Assembly (NCBI GenBank): GCA_035578175.1
Contig: JAQMRL010000006.1
Location: forward strand, 19,503,506 to 19,567,505
Direction of reading: 5' to 3'
DNA: 64,000 nt
DNA from: Catonia carolina
Taxonomy: Eukaryota > Arthropoda > Insecta > Hemiptera > Achilidae
Below the pieces are notes generated by a model. That model searched no databases, was not told the DNA's origin, and saw only the letters and a program-made list of their open reading frames with translations. This document shows positions 21,575 to 32,510 of the stretch, in pieces; position 1 is the first letter of the stretch, and each line of letters opens with the position of its first letter. Position numbers and translations under genes: made by a program.

Positions 21575-21880
21575 AAGCTGCGTAGTAAACAAGAATGTTT
21601 TTAGTAAGCTAATTGCTGTCAAAATAAGATTTTTGAGAACAATAGAGGATAACATATGCGTGATCATGTTGGAAACGTAAGCACCAGAAGAGATTTAAAA
21701 CAAGAACCATTACTGGATACATTAGAGAAGAAGCAGTTGAGATTGTATGGTCCGAATGCATGATTAGAGGTTGCCAAAGAGAGTTTTATAGGCAAGATCG
21801 GATGGATAGAGGCATATCGTAAGGCCCAAATTTAACAGGGAAGAACATTGATAGATACAAGTAGGAAGATTGTTTGAGAA
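21575..21880 (+). pseudogene. Non-LTR retrotransposon C-terminal remnant
   Basis: Broken frames read KIRFLRTIEDNI, TRRDLKQEPLLDTLEKKQLR, then IGWIEAYRKAQI. This matches the common insect LINE pattern after the RT domain (R-D-L-x-x-E-P-L-L-D-x-L-E-x-x-Q-L-x-W-x-G-H). Stops and frameshifts are present. It passes into the polypurine tract. Confidence 0.55.
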
Positions 21881-21889
21881 TAAGGAAAC

Positions 21890-22632
21890 AGAGTAAAAGA
21901 CAAGAACAAGAAGAAAAAGAAGATGCATGGTTTGAATATAGCCGAAAACGAGAAGGAGGAGACGGAGAAGAAACAGGAAGAGGAAGATTAAAATGAAGAG
22001 GAAATGGAAGGGGAAGGGGAGGAGGAGAAAGAGAAGAAGCAGGAGGAGAAGTAGAAAGAGGAGAAGAAGGAGAGGAAATGTAGCAAAAGGAGAAGAAATA
22101 CGAGCAGGAGGACAAAGAGGAGAAGGAGCAGAAAGAGTAGTATAAAGAGGAGAAGAAGGAAAGGAAATGTAGCAGGAGGAGAAGGAATGCAAGCAGGAGC
22201 AGAAGAATAAGAAGAAGCACGAGTAAGAGGAAAAGAAACAGGAGAAGGAAAGGAGAATGAGCAGAAGAAGGAGCAGGAGGGGAAAGAAAAGGAGCAGGAG
22301 GAGAAGGAGGTGGAAAATAAGCAGCATGAGAAGAGGAGAAAGTGAAGGAAGAACGAAAAGGAGCAGGAGAAGAAGAGGTGGAAAATAAGCAGCATGAGAA
22401 GGAGGAGAAAATGAAGGAGGACGGAGCAAGAGGAGAAGTAGAATGAGGAAGGGAAGAAGGAGAAGTAGAAGGAGGAAAAGCTGGAGAAGGAAAGAAGCAG
22501 AAGGAGGAGGAGCAGGCGAAGGAGTAGGGAGAGAAGGAGCAGAAGAAGTACAAGGTGAAGGGGAAGAAGTAGAACCAGAAGAAAGGAAGAGAAAGCAAAA
22601 GAGGAGGCGGAGAAAAGGAGGAGAATGAGAAA
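21890..22632 (+). repeat. Polypurine tract rich in GGA/GAA/GCA
   Basis: About 740 bp almost without pyrimidines on the + strand, with irregular AGGAGAAG units and repeated internal phrases such as GAAATGTAGCAGGAGGAGAA and GTGGAAAATAAGCAGCATGA. The long reverse-strand open frames here (221-284 codons, Leu/Ser/Pro/Phe only) are composition artefacts. Confidence 0.85.
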
Positions 22633-22639
22633 CAGGTCA

Positions 22640-23400
22640 CTTTGAAACAATCGGTTTCGGACAGGCGAGAATTTGGTATTTAACACTCCCACGCTATAAG
22701 GCACGTTATGAGTGGAGGCGAGAAAATGAGACCGGGGTTTCATTCCTGGTTACAGCGTGGGAAATATATTCACCATTAACCCCACAGTTACAAATGCGAA
22801 ACAACTAAGGTGGTGTTAACAATTAAAATATGGATGGTACTTTAAATACAAAAAGAAAGTTTAAGTACTTAGTAAAACTAACAAAGAACTTATATTAAGT
22901 TAAGTTAGAATGCTTAATAAAAGTTTTAATCCAATTAAACAGTACTTTAATTACAAAACATGTAATAAGTGAATGAAGTAATTCTTGTAAAAAGAACTAT
23001 TAATAAAATCATAGGCATAGACAACCCCTGGTATACAAGTCGTTACGGTCTGGTACCATCTGCAGTTAAATTCGCTTGCAGAATCTACTAAACCTAGTCT
23101 CCATGAAATTAAGTGTTGTGGAAACACTGGAGAGATTATAGCTGTTGAGCTATTTCAGCAAAATGGCTACATTTTACAATGTGTTAGTTCTTACAGTTTG
23201 TGAAAAAAGATACACGTTAAATTTTTTACATCTTTTTTAGTTCAAGTAAGTAATGAATTCATTGTCAGTTCATGTTACATTTACTCAATTGTAATTGGTG
23301 CTTTCTTTTTATGAAATACACGTATAAATTGGGTAATTTAGAAGTAAATTTCAGGTTTGTTTACAAATTACTCTAATATTATCCGTTTTTTTTACGCAGA
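22640..23400. other. Unique sequence
   Basis: A less AT-rich patch lies at 22645-22765; the rest is AT-rich. No gene was recognised. Confidence 0.35.
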
Positions 23401-23401
23401 C

Positions 23402-23492
23402 ACAAAAAGTATTCCGGCGGAAACTCGATTTCAAAAAATCGACATAAACAATATATGCCTACTTTCCTTACCTATATCCATACAGGGCAAGA
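23402..23492 (-). repeat. Element A end fragment
   Basis: GAAACTCGATTTC, AAATCGACAT, ACTTTCCTTACC and GGCAAGAGAAAGTA mark the GT-side end. Confidence 0.75.
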
Positions 23493-23574
23493 GAAAGTAA
23501 AAATAGAAACAATCGTCTTTTTTATATTATTTAGCATACATGGAAATTAATAAACTAGATCATATCAGAAAAAG

Positions 23575-24064
23575 AACTGTTTAAATTCTACGACAAATTT
23601 TACTTTTATTTAAATTTTTATAACCTTCTTATATTCAATTTTCTTCTAAAATGCATATTAAGGTCGCAAAATATTTCATATCTTGTAGGGATAAAAAATG
23701 TAGTAAATGAAGCGGTTTTAAAAAATGTCATAGGAGCCAAAGAATGTCATGAGAAAATCACAAAAAGGTGAAAAATTGCAAGAAGAAACTATTACTTTCG
23801 GTTGACCAATTTTCATGAAAATGTTCGAGTCGGGTTCCATTGTAGTACCTAAACCAAAATGTAAACTGCGTAAAATATTCCATTCATGAGATATTTTGTT
23901 CAAACACACGCCCCCCCCCCCCCCACACACACACAGCAATCGCTAAAACACTTTTTGGGGTTCAGAGGGCCTGAAAAATGTATTTCCGGTGAAAACTCAA
24001 TTTCGAAAAACCGATATGAAACAATACTTTCCTTCCTTATATTCACACAAGGCAAATGAAAGTA
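23575..24064 (-). mobile_element. Element A copy, half length, diverged
   Basis: It has the blocks TAAAATGCATATTAAGGTCG, TATCTTGTAG, TTTCGGTTGACC, a run of about 14 C before a short CA tract, and a degraded end GGCAAATGAAAGTA. The hairpin-side half is missing. Confidence 0.75.
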
Positions 24065-24539
24065 AAAATGGAAAGAATTATTTTTTTAAATAAAATTTGG
24101 CATACATGGAAATTAATAAACTAGATCAAATCAGACAACGAACTGTTTAAATTCAACGATAAAATTTAAGATAATAAATAAAACTTAGTACGTTTAAGCA
24201 TGAAACAAAGTATTCCAAACCCGAATGTCTCCGGATACTTTTAAAAAATACGAGAATTAGCATTAGATAATTGAATAGATAAAATAAGGTACATAATTTC
24301 AAAAGTTTCAAGAAGTTAACTTGCATAATAAATTTTATGATTAAATGACAGAGAGAAAATGTGATCGGTAATTTTATACAGTTAAATTAGAGTAGGTACA
24401 GAATCAAACATTCAACGTACATCTAGTATAAAATTAATGGAAATTTTATTTAATCTGAAAAGTATATTTGTTAACTCATTAAACTCAAATCGTTAGATTT
24501 AAATAAATATGAGATTATACATAAAAAAATCTGGTGTGA
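24065..24539. other. Unique AT-rich sequence
   Basis: No gene was seen. Confidence 0.35.
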
Positions 24540-25480
24540 AACACTCACACAACTTTCTCTTGCCAATGCAAATAATTAACAATAAACCTAACATTAGTAT
24601 TAAAACATTAGAAATGAACAAAAACTAACCTCAAAAACATAACCTTATTTTAATCATGAGTGAATGACGCAAAATGACAATCGAACTCAGTTTGGCTTAA
24701 AAATACGGAAATCACTCTTTCTCTCTAAACTAGGCTCTGTAGAGAAAAATGCTCTAAACAAAAGTTGTAGATCTTTTAATTTTCTATAAATTTAATTATA
24801 TACACTTTTGTCGTAAAATGCATTCTAAGGCCAAAATCTTAAAAAAATCGATTTTTCACACGTTTTCGTGAGAAAAAAACAGAAAATCGCAAATTACCGC
24901 TAAACTAAGCGTTATACAAAAAAATGTTTGAAATAAAAGTTGTAGGTTTTTAAATTCTCTACAACTTTTATTATATAAGTTTTTGCGCTAAAATTTATAT
25001 TAAAGCCGTAATCTTAAAAAAACAACGTTTTTACGTGAAAACAGCCTCACCGAGAATTTCAGCGAACATGGCGCCTACCCTATCTTGTAGAGAATAAAAA
25101 ATTGAGTAAAATAGGCGATTTTAAAAAAAATCGTAGGACCGGTTTTTGAGAAAATCGCAAAAAACTGAAAAATTATACGAATAAACTACTACTTCCGGTT
25201 GACCGATTTTGATGAAAATGTTCGTGTCGCGTCCGGTAGTGGTATGTAACTTAAGTTTCAAGTTTCAAGTTCGTACGATGTTCCGTTCTTGAGATATTCT
25301 GTTCACACACAGACACACACACACACACACAGACACACACACACAGACCAATCGCTAAAAACATGTTTTTTGGGTTCAGGGGGTCTGAAAACGTATAGAT
25401 CCGGTGAAAACTCGATTTCGAAAAATCGACATGAAAACAATACTTTCCTTCCTATATATTCATATAGGCAAGAGAAAGTA
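24540..25480 (-). mobile_element. Element A copy, full length
   Basis: Clean 941-bp copy: TCTGGTGTGAAACACTCACA at 24540, (CA)n at about 25305-25345, terminal hairpin and AAGAGAAAGTA at 25480. Confidence 0.9.
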
Positions 25481-25499
25481 ATAAATTAAGAAAGTTTTT

Positions 25500-25893
25500 G
25501 TGTTGTTTAGGTCATCAGCCTGTAGGCTGGTTTGAACCTGTAGAGGTTTTACTAAGTAAAACGAGGAGTGAGGTGGTTTACCATTGCCTTCCTCACTGAA
25601 TGGAAAAGTACACTTATCAGCATGCCGGGCCCTCTGAAAAGCACATATTTTCCACTCTGCAAATGACACCTTCACTTCATTCACCACAGGGTCTGGCTGT
25701 ATAATGAAATTCATTACTTTCAGAGGAGATAACTCTGATTAGTGTCTTTTACACCTCTACCTCTTCTGTTCTTAAATGATTCAGTCATTTAATTGGCTGA
25801 CCATGTGACAAGAAACAGAACTATTTATTTTAGCCCTGCAACGAACAGATTGAGTGTAAATAATTTGACACTCAACCTGTCTGTTATGGGCAG
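25500..25893 (-). mobile_element. Retroposon B, full length, 12-bp TSD
   Basis: AAGAAAGTTTTT at 25488-25499 is repeated at 25894-25905. It is a younger-subfamily copy. A second short TATGGGCAGAAGAAAG junction copy follows at 25926-25941. Confidence 0.92.
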
Positions 25894-26091
25894 AAGAAAG
25901 TTTTTACGAAGTTTTTAAGAAAGTTTATGGGCAGAAGAAAGAAAGTTTTTACGGAGGTTATTGAACCTAAAATAGAGTTTGATAAAACTTTGAAAACTAA
26001 ATATAGCTAAAATTCGAATGAAAATTTTCCTATAATCTATAGATAATCGAATCAAATTCAAAATAATTTTATTTTAAGTACTGCTATTAAC

Positions 26092-26405
26092 CCACCAGGT
26101 TGGTTGAGAGGTAAAGCGTCACCGTGAGTTAACTGTTTAACAGCTGATTTTCGGAGAAGGTTCCAGGTTAAAAATATGCTAGTAAAGGTAGTTTTTTATG
26201 CGGATATGAATACTAGACAGTGGTTACGTGTACTTTGATGGTTGGGGTTTAATTAAACATACTCTCACAGGAATGGTCGGCCTGGGTTTGTACAAGACTC
26301 ATTTACCTCATTTACACGTCATACGTATCATGCTCATCTTATTGGGTGATGGGGTTGCTTATTATTCTTAATTAAACAGATTACAACGTACACACACTAG
26401 AAGTA
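26092..26405 (+). mobile_element. SINE C, diverged
   Basis: It starts ACCCACCAGGTTGGTTGAGA (box A degraded). Box B is altered to GGTTAAAAATATG. The body TGGTTGGGGTTTAATTAAAC to TACACACACTAG is intact. It is an older copy. Confidence 0.8.
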
Positions 26406-26602
26406 AAACATATGACTCGGAGATTTTAACTCTTCAGAATTGTTTAGAATTAAAACATCACATGTCCAATTTTTTTGAATTTTCGTTTTTTTATGGGAAT
26501 GTACAGCTTCAGTGGACTTTCAATTGGTGAAGAAACATCACATGTCACAACGCACTCTGTAGTGAATTGTTAGGACCAGAATATTGCGTTTAGTTTTAAA
26601 AC

Positions 26603-26625
26603 AACACATGTCCCGGACATGTGTT
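26603..26625. repeat. Perfect palindrome inside the 26437-27921 unit
   Basis: Two 11-bp arms (AACACATGTCC and its complement) are separated by one C. The arm shares ACATGTCC with the TIR and subterminal motifs, suggesting a protein-binding site. Confidence 0.75.
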
Positions 26626-26727
26626 ATTACAATTCTAAAACATCTATAGTCAGCTGAGTTTGCTCCCGCCAATGAATGTTTTTGAGGTTAAATTGAATAG
26701 TACAGTTGAATATTAGGTATATGTATA

Positions 26728-26769
26728 TATATATATTTTTTTTTGGTTTAACGTCCGACTGTTCTGGAG
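26728..26769 (-). mobile_element. Minimal SINE D tail insertion, 12-bp TSD
   Basis: Only the SINE 3' end is present (T-run then GGTTTAACGTCCGACTGTTC). It is flanked by GGTATATGTATA at 26716-26727 and 26770-26781. This is an extreme 5' truncation. Confidence 0.75.
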
Positions 26770-26791
26770 GGTATATGTATAAAGGGCCCAA

Positions 26792-27526
26792 ATGAATTCA
26801 TTAGTTTTATATACGATTTCATCAAGAAAAATATACCTGATTCTGCAAAGGAATTTTATTTATTTTCAAATGGTTGCGGTGGCCAGAACCGCAATCAAGC
26901 TTTATTACGGTTTATGTTATCGCTTAGAGTACCTAATGAAAAGATTTAAAAAGGTCCAACAATTCTTCCCAGTTCGAGGACACAGTTATTTGCCGTGTGA
27001 TCGACACTTTGGGGTCATTAAACGTAGTATTAAAAAACAGGATCGTATCTACTTTCCAGAGGATTATGCAAAAATCATTGCCTCTACAGGAAAAGGAAAA
27101 TTAACTGTTGATTTATTGCAAACTAATGATACAGTATATGATTTTAAGAAATGGTGGCAGAAGTATTTTAAGAAAAATGTACTTTCCGTGCAATCATTTG
27201 AGAAAAATGTACCAAAAGAAGAAAATAAATCTTTTAAAATCTCAACCTTCTCATCATTTGAGTATTTTTCAGATGGTTCAGTGATTGCTGGGGAATTTAT
27301 TGATGGACTATTACATCACACATTTAAACTTTCAAAATCCATCCAATTATTAACGTCGATTGCATTACCAACGGAAAAGGCATTTCCGAATCGTTCCATG
27401 AATCCAATCAATTCAAAAAAAATAATGACCTCACAAAAAATTCAACAGTATATTGTAGATGATCCTGATAATTTTTATGGATCAATTTTATCATGGGTTT
27501 CCACTGAAACGGAAGAGAACGATTAA
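26792..27526 (+). CDS. Uncharacterised protein with FPVRGHS-x-LPCDR block, probably TE-encoded
   Basis: Open for 244 codons from the ATG at 26792. A second ATG at 26870 (MVAVARTAI) would give 218 residues and is a better start, because residues before it are AT-driven. The conserved-looking core is FFPVRGHSYLPCDRHFGVIK (about residues 58-77). It is followed by a Lys-rich region, a DFKKWWQKYFKKN block (about 118-130) and a low-similarity C-terminus ending ETEEND. The cysteine/histidine pattern CDRHFG recalls multicopy arthropod proteins of unknown function, some labelled DUF7869. I recall this only from memory. Family members are longer, so this may be a C-terminal remnant. No intron signals or signal peptide were seen. 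It is enclosed by inverted repeats, which argues for a transposon protein rather than a host gene. Confidence 0.5.
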   Translation: MNSLVLYTISSRKIYLILQRNFIYFQMVAVARTAIKLYYGLCYRLEYLMKRFKKVQQFFPVRGHSYLPCDRHFGVIKRSIKKQDRIYFPEDYAKIIASTGKGKLTVDLLQTNDTVYDFKKWWQKYFKKNVLSVQSFEKNVPKEENKSFKISTFSSFEYFSDGSVIAGEFIDGLLHHTFKLSKSIQLLTSIALPTEKAFPNRSMNPINSKKIMTSQKIQQYIVDDPDNFYGSILSWVSTETEEND

Positions 27527-28013
27527 AATTAATTTTTTTATTTCCTTTTTTTAAGTTAAAATTTTATAACAGATTAAAATTTAAATATAATACATTAAGT
27601 TAAGGATTAACAAAAAATTGATGGAATTATTTGAAATTTCTTTCATTTGTACCCAAAAATTACAATTTAATGTAGTAATTAATTCAGTAAGGTAGGTTTA
27701 CAATTGAAACATCACATGTCCATCATATGTTTTTCTTCAAAACTTATGCATTTTTCAAAAATAAACATTTTTTTATGTGTCATTATGTTAGTTGTAGTGG
27801 TGCCTCTTATGGGACATAATAACTTTGTCATTATTAGACTGAGTAAAATGATCAACAGTTTTTTGTCTCTAGTGAAAAATTTACTTTTAGGGACATATGA
27901 TGTTTTAATTCTAAACGATTCATTGTCATTTGACTAACTAGATCGAGGTTAGGAATGAAACATTTTTTAATAAAATGGACGAAAATTTTTATAATTTTAT
28001 AAAATTTAAGATT

Positions 28014-28396
28014 ACCCATAATAGGCAGGTAGAGTGTTAAATTATTTTCACCCGATCTGCTTATTACGAGCTAAAAAAATATAGTTCTGTTTTTCATCAC
28101 ATGGTCAGCCAATTATATGACTGAAGCATTTAAGAACAGAAGATGTAGAGGTGTTAAAGTCAATGGCCAAAGTAATCTCCTCTGAGAGTAATAAATTTCA
28201 TTATAAAACCAACCCTTTGGTGAATTGAGTAAAGGTGTAATTTGCGGGGTGGAAAGTAGATGCTTTTTAGAGCGCCTGAGATGCTGATAAGGATATTTTC
28301 CACTCAGTGACGGAGGAAATGGTAAACCACGTCAATTCTCGTTTTACGTAGTAAAACTTTTAGAGGTTTAAACCTGCCTTTGATGACCGAAACAAC
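28014..28396 (+). mobile_element. Retroposon B, older subfamily, diverged
   Basis: From CCCATAATAGGCAGGTAG to GATGACCGAAACAAC. It has older marks (GGGTGGAAAGTAGATGC, TTTAGAGGTTTAAACC) and many private changes. Confidence 0.82.
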
Positions 28397-28486
28397 ATTA
28401 TAAAATAACCGATATTACTTTAAAAATCTACTAAAATCAAAACCAAAATATTTAATAAAAATTTTATAAAACCGTAATACCATGAA

Positions 28487-28882
28487 TTGCCCAAAACGAG
28501 CAGGTGGAGTGTTATTTTAATTGCACTCTATCTGCTTGGTCCAGGGCTAAAAAAAATAGTTCTGTTTCTTATCACATAGTCAGCCACTTATATGACTGAA
28601 CTATTTAAGAACAGAAGAGGTAGAGGTGTAAAAGACACTAGTCAGAGTTATCTCCTCTGAGAGTAATGAATTTCACTATGCAGCCAGACCCTGTGGTGAA
28701 TGAAGTGAAGGTGTCATTTGCAGGGTGGAAAGTGAGTGCTTTTCGGAGGGCCTGGCATGCTGATAAGCATACTCTTTCAACTCAGTGAGGAAGGCAATGG
28801 TAAACCACCTCACTCCTCGTTTTTTTACTTTGTAAAACCTCTAGAGGTTCAAATCAGCCTTTCGGTTGTTGACCTAAACAAC
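28487..28882 (+). mobile_element. Retroposon B, older subfamily, 11-bp TSD
   Basis: AATACCATGAA at 28476-28486 is repeated at 28883-28893. Older-subfamily marks are present. The MNF reading frame is broken. Confidence 0.92.
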
Positions 28883-28893
28883 AATACCATGAA

Positions 28894-29627
28894 AAACATA
28901 GATATACTAAGATAATCATATAAGAAACTTTTGACAAAATCGGGCTCCAAAAACATTTTATTTCAATAAATTTGTATTTTTCAGTCGATTTTTTGCTACC
29001 TTCCATTTTTAAAAAATCTAAATACATTATTTATTTATTATTTTACAGGTCATCAAAACGGAATGGATACATAAACGATGTAATAAACATTCGACATAAA
29101 ATTAAAAAAAAACAATTACTGTCAATCTGTGAATGAATTTACAATATGCAGTTTACAAGGTGGTCATAAAACTATGTTTATTATCGAAGTGAAAAATGCA
29201 TCATATAATTATTTTAATGAAAGACATTAACATAAGATAAAATAAAGACAGATTGCTTTAATAACGCAATTTAAATAGTGTAAATAAAAGTTACAAAGGC
29301 AATCCAAACAAGGTCAAGGTTTTGATAAGATAATTTATACGCATTTAAAATAAAAATGTCTGAATTCCAGTATTTATAACATAAGGAATTCAAGGTACGC
29401 ACTGTGACATATGTAATTTTTACCACTTATACTCTATTTCACGTTCAGAATGCAGTACAGCTCTTATGAGAACCCGTTGTGTTACCAGGCGTACGGAAAA
29501 CATCAGGCGCAGCCAATAAAATAACCCTCCTCCTCCTCCACCATTCGAAGGTCACGGGCAAAAATATTTACAGTTTCGCTTATCACGCTCTGCAAGCAAA
29601 TTTTCAATCAAAAAATCCTTCAAACGT
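28894..29627. other. Unique sequence
   Basis: AT-rich, with a GC-richer patch at 29480-29640 (CCTCCTCCTCCTCCA) that leads into element A. No gene was recognised. Confidence 0.35.
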
Positions 29628-29678
29628 CACTTTTAGCGATTGGTGTCTGTGTGTGTGTGTATGTGTGCGCGCGCGTGT

Positions 29679-29727
<49 letters not shown>

Positions 29728-30712
29728 TTTAACGTCCGACTGTTCTGCAATTACTGCTAATGCAGACGGTGAATGATGAAATGATTTTTTGTAACGTATG
29801 AAAATATGCCGGGCCTGAATGGGATTCGAACCCAAGACCGCATGATGAGAGGCGAGCACGTTACCAACTGCGCCAATGCGGCCGGCAATGTGCGTGTGTG
29901 TGAGCAAAATATCTTAATACCGGAACATAGTACAAAATCGAAACTTGAACTTAAGTTAGGTACCACTAGAGAACTCGACACGAACATTTTCATCAAAATC
30001 GGTCAACCGGAAGTAGTAGTTTATTCGTGTCATTTTTTAATTTTTCACTTTTTTGCGATTTTATCAAAAACGGCTCCTTTTTTAATTTTTAAAATGTTTA
30101 ATTCTTTTTTTAATTTTTAATGTAATTTTTTTTTAAACACCTCATTTACTGGATCTGCATTTTTTATGTTCTACAAGATAAGGTAGGCACCATGTCTGCT
30201 AAAATTCTTGGGGAAGCTGTGCTCTCGTAAAAAAAATGGTTTTTCTTAAGATTGCGGCTTTAATATGCATTTTAGCGCAAAAATGTATATAAAAAAAGTT
30301 GTAGAAAATTTTAAAACCTACAACTTTTATTTCAAACATTTTTATATATAACGCTTAGTTTAGCGGTAATCAATAATTTTCTGTTTCTTTTTTTCATGAA
30401 AATCTGTAAAATAAAATGTTTTTAAGATTTCAGCCCTAGTAATGGATTTTACGACAAAAGTGTATACAATCAAATTTATAGGAAATTAAAAGACCTACAA
30501 CTTTTATTTAGATTTTTTGAAAGAGGGATTTTCTGTATTTTTAAGCCAAAGTGAGGTTGATTTTCATTTTGCGTCTTTCACTCATGATTAAAATTAGGTT
30601 TTGTTTATTGAGGTTAGTTTTTTTTTATTTCTAATGTTTTATTACTAATGTTAGGTTATATTGTTCATTATTTGCATTGGCAAGTCGTGTGAGTGTTTCA
30701 AACCAAATTTTT
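29628..30712 (+). mobile_element. Element A copy interrupted by SINE D
   Basis: It starts CACTTTTAGCGATTGGTGTC; the extreme left end is missing. SINE D splits the GT tract (29680-29886). The copy resumes GTGCGTGTGTGTGAGCAAAA and ends CGTGTGAGTGTTTCAAACCA. Confidence 0.82.
29680..29886 (-). mobile_element. SINE D, full length with 47-T tail complement
   Basis: On the reverse strand: GCCGGCCGCATTGGCGCAGT (box A), TGGGTTCGAATCCCATTC (box B), a body ending GTCGGACGTTAAAC, then A47. The long uninterrupted tail suggests a young insertion. Flanks are GT-rich, so the TSD is ambiguous. Confidence 0.88.
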
Positions 30713-30852
30713 TATGTAAAGCCTGGATAAAGTAAGAGATGTGTAAAAAGTACACCAACAGAAAACCGGCTAAGAACTGGGTACTTTTTATGGGTGTTAA
30801 ATTAAAGGAATAAAAGCAGGAAAGAACAGGTTTGAATTTGAGGTAGCGTTAA

Positions 30853-31574
30853 GCGAGGAGTCTACTCAAAAAAGTTTTTTTTAATTTTCTTTAGATAAGT
30901 AATCTGTTTGTTTTGCAAGTGAATAAACATTAAATTTTTAATTTTTTCATATAAAAAAATGTTAATTTTATTCACTACAACCCAAAATATAAGGGGAGGA
31001 AGGGGGAAAATCATATCTTCGTTATTTGTTTATAACATAGTTAATTTTAGAGGTACAGACCTGGTTTTATGTCAAATTAATCAGAAAATTATGCTCTTTT
31101 TTTAAGGTTCCATTTATACATTTAACTTAACAATGGAGAGAAAAAGTTTTTTTAAAAATATTTTCCCTCAAAAATACAGATAAGGTCATTATTTTTTTAT
31201 TTTTACAAACTCCTATAATAAGTTTCAACACTGCCAACCTACAAATAAAAAAGCAATAAATTCTGAGTACAGTGGGAAAAAATCATCAAGATAGCATTTA
31301 TATAAAGAAAGTTATAAGGATTGTATCATGAAGAAAACCTGAAATACTCTAAATGCCGAGAAAATTGAATGTAAAGTTTCACTTACAATTAGGCTACAAT
31401 TACACTTACACTTACACCGATTATGTAAAATAATGTTTTACAAATTTCTAGTTATCGTACATAAAAACAAAATATATAGCTGGATTAAGAAAATTCAGAA
31501 GTTAATATAATCAACAAAAAAAAATTTTTGATTATTTTTTAATTTTTAGTGATAAAACTGGGTAGACTCCTCCC
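30853..31574. mobile_element. piggyBac-like MITE, TTAA-flanked
   Basis: The left end GCGAGGAGTCTACTCA and right end TGGGTAGACTCCTCCC form a 16-bp TIR with two differences. TTAA lies immediately outside both ends (30849-30852, 31575-31578). It is 722 bp, AT-rich and has no ORF. TTAA duplication is diagnostic of piggyBac-type transposases. The rest of the assignment is inference. Confidence 0.65.
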
Positions 31575-31578
31575 TTAA

Positions 31579-32505
31579 AATATTTGCGTTTGGTCATTTT
31601 TGAATTAGAGCTTTTCAAACATTAACGGAAATCTTTCGTGGTGGCCAATATAGTACAAAACTTTCTCTATCTTTTAATGAACATCCATCTCTTAAGTTCT
31701 TGAAACACATTTTGAGACTTCCATAATTATAGAACAAAACATCATAACGAATGTTAAATATAAGTTAGGTTTTCTAGTTCATTTTATTATTATTAGAGAT
31801 TATTTTAGTTGATCTACAAAGCTGTGTTAGTAAAACATTTGCTGAAAATTTGATTTAGTTTCTTGTTTAATATACTAAACAGCACAGACTTTTTATTTAT
31901 ACAAGTGATTGTAGATTTTGATGTAGACAGCAGAAAATGTCGTAGGGAACACTGCCAAAGTGGAAGTATTAAAATAACAGAAGAGCTCTACTTTTTTAAT
32001 AGTAATAGTAAGATAGTAACACGTTCAACATACATATGACATGAGGGGTCGGTCACATGAGGAACAGCAAGATGTTGATGAGGATGTGTAAGTTCATTTT
32101 AAAATCGTGACGTCATAAAAACTTTTGTTTGAATGTTATTATAAAGTAATAAAAAATGTTCCACTATCTTCATCTTCAAAATATATCCGAGATCTTTTTT
32201 GTCTATTCAACTTCCATACGGTGAGATACGATTCGTCCGTTATATTAAAACTTCAATGTAATTTATATTTATGAGGAAAACAAAGAGGTGTTAAATATTG
32301 AAATAGATTTTCAAATGTAATGGCAGTTTGAAACCCAGGTGAGTTATTTTAAACTACAATTTTTGTTGTCTTTATTTTCTTTTTTATTTAAAGTAATATT
32401 CTCTATTTAAGTCCAAATCCCTTCAACTACTTTATAATCACCGATAAAATAACAATGGAAAGTTTTCATCAAAGATGTGAAATTATTTTTGATATGAATA
32501 AATAA
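31579..32505. other. Unique AT-rich sequence
   Basis: No gene was recognised on either strand. Confidence 0.4.
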
Positions 32506-32510
32506 CTCCT

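Larger units (their letters stand above)
26437..27921 (+). mobile_element. TIR-bounded unit carrying an intact ORF (candidate new DNA transposon)
   Basis: The left end 26437-26467 (GAATTGTTTAGAATTAAAAC continuing to CACATGTCC) is the inverted repeat of 27891-27921. There are two differences in 31 bp. The unit is about 1485 bp. Subterminal copies of ACATCACATGTCC lie at 26455, 26535 and 27709, and a 23-bp palindrome at 26603-26625. The single ORF lies between them. A 42-bp SINE D tail landed at 26728-26769. No clear TSD was found, so the outer edge may lie a few bases off. Confidence 0.65.

Noticed and set aside
21764..22743. Open frames of 221-284 codons on the reverse strand
   Set aside because: They lie in a polypurine tract and encode only Leu/Ser/Pro/Phe-rich low complexity in several frames at once.
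26603..26625. p53-type response element
   Set aside because: The palindrome has CATG cores but departs from the consensus in each half and is better explained by the ACATGTCC motif repeated in the same mobile unit.
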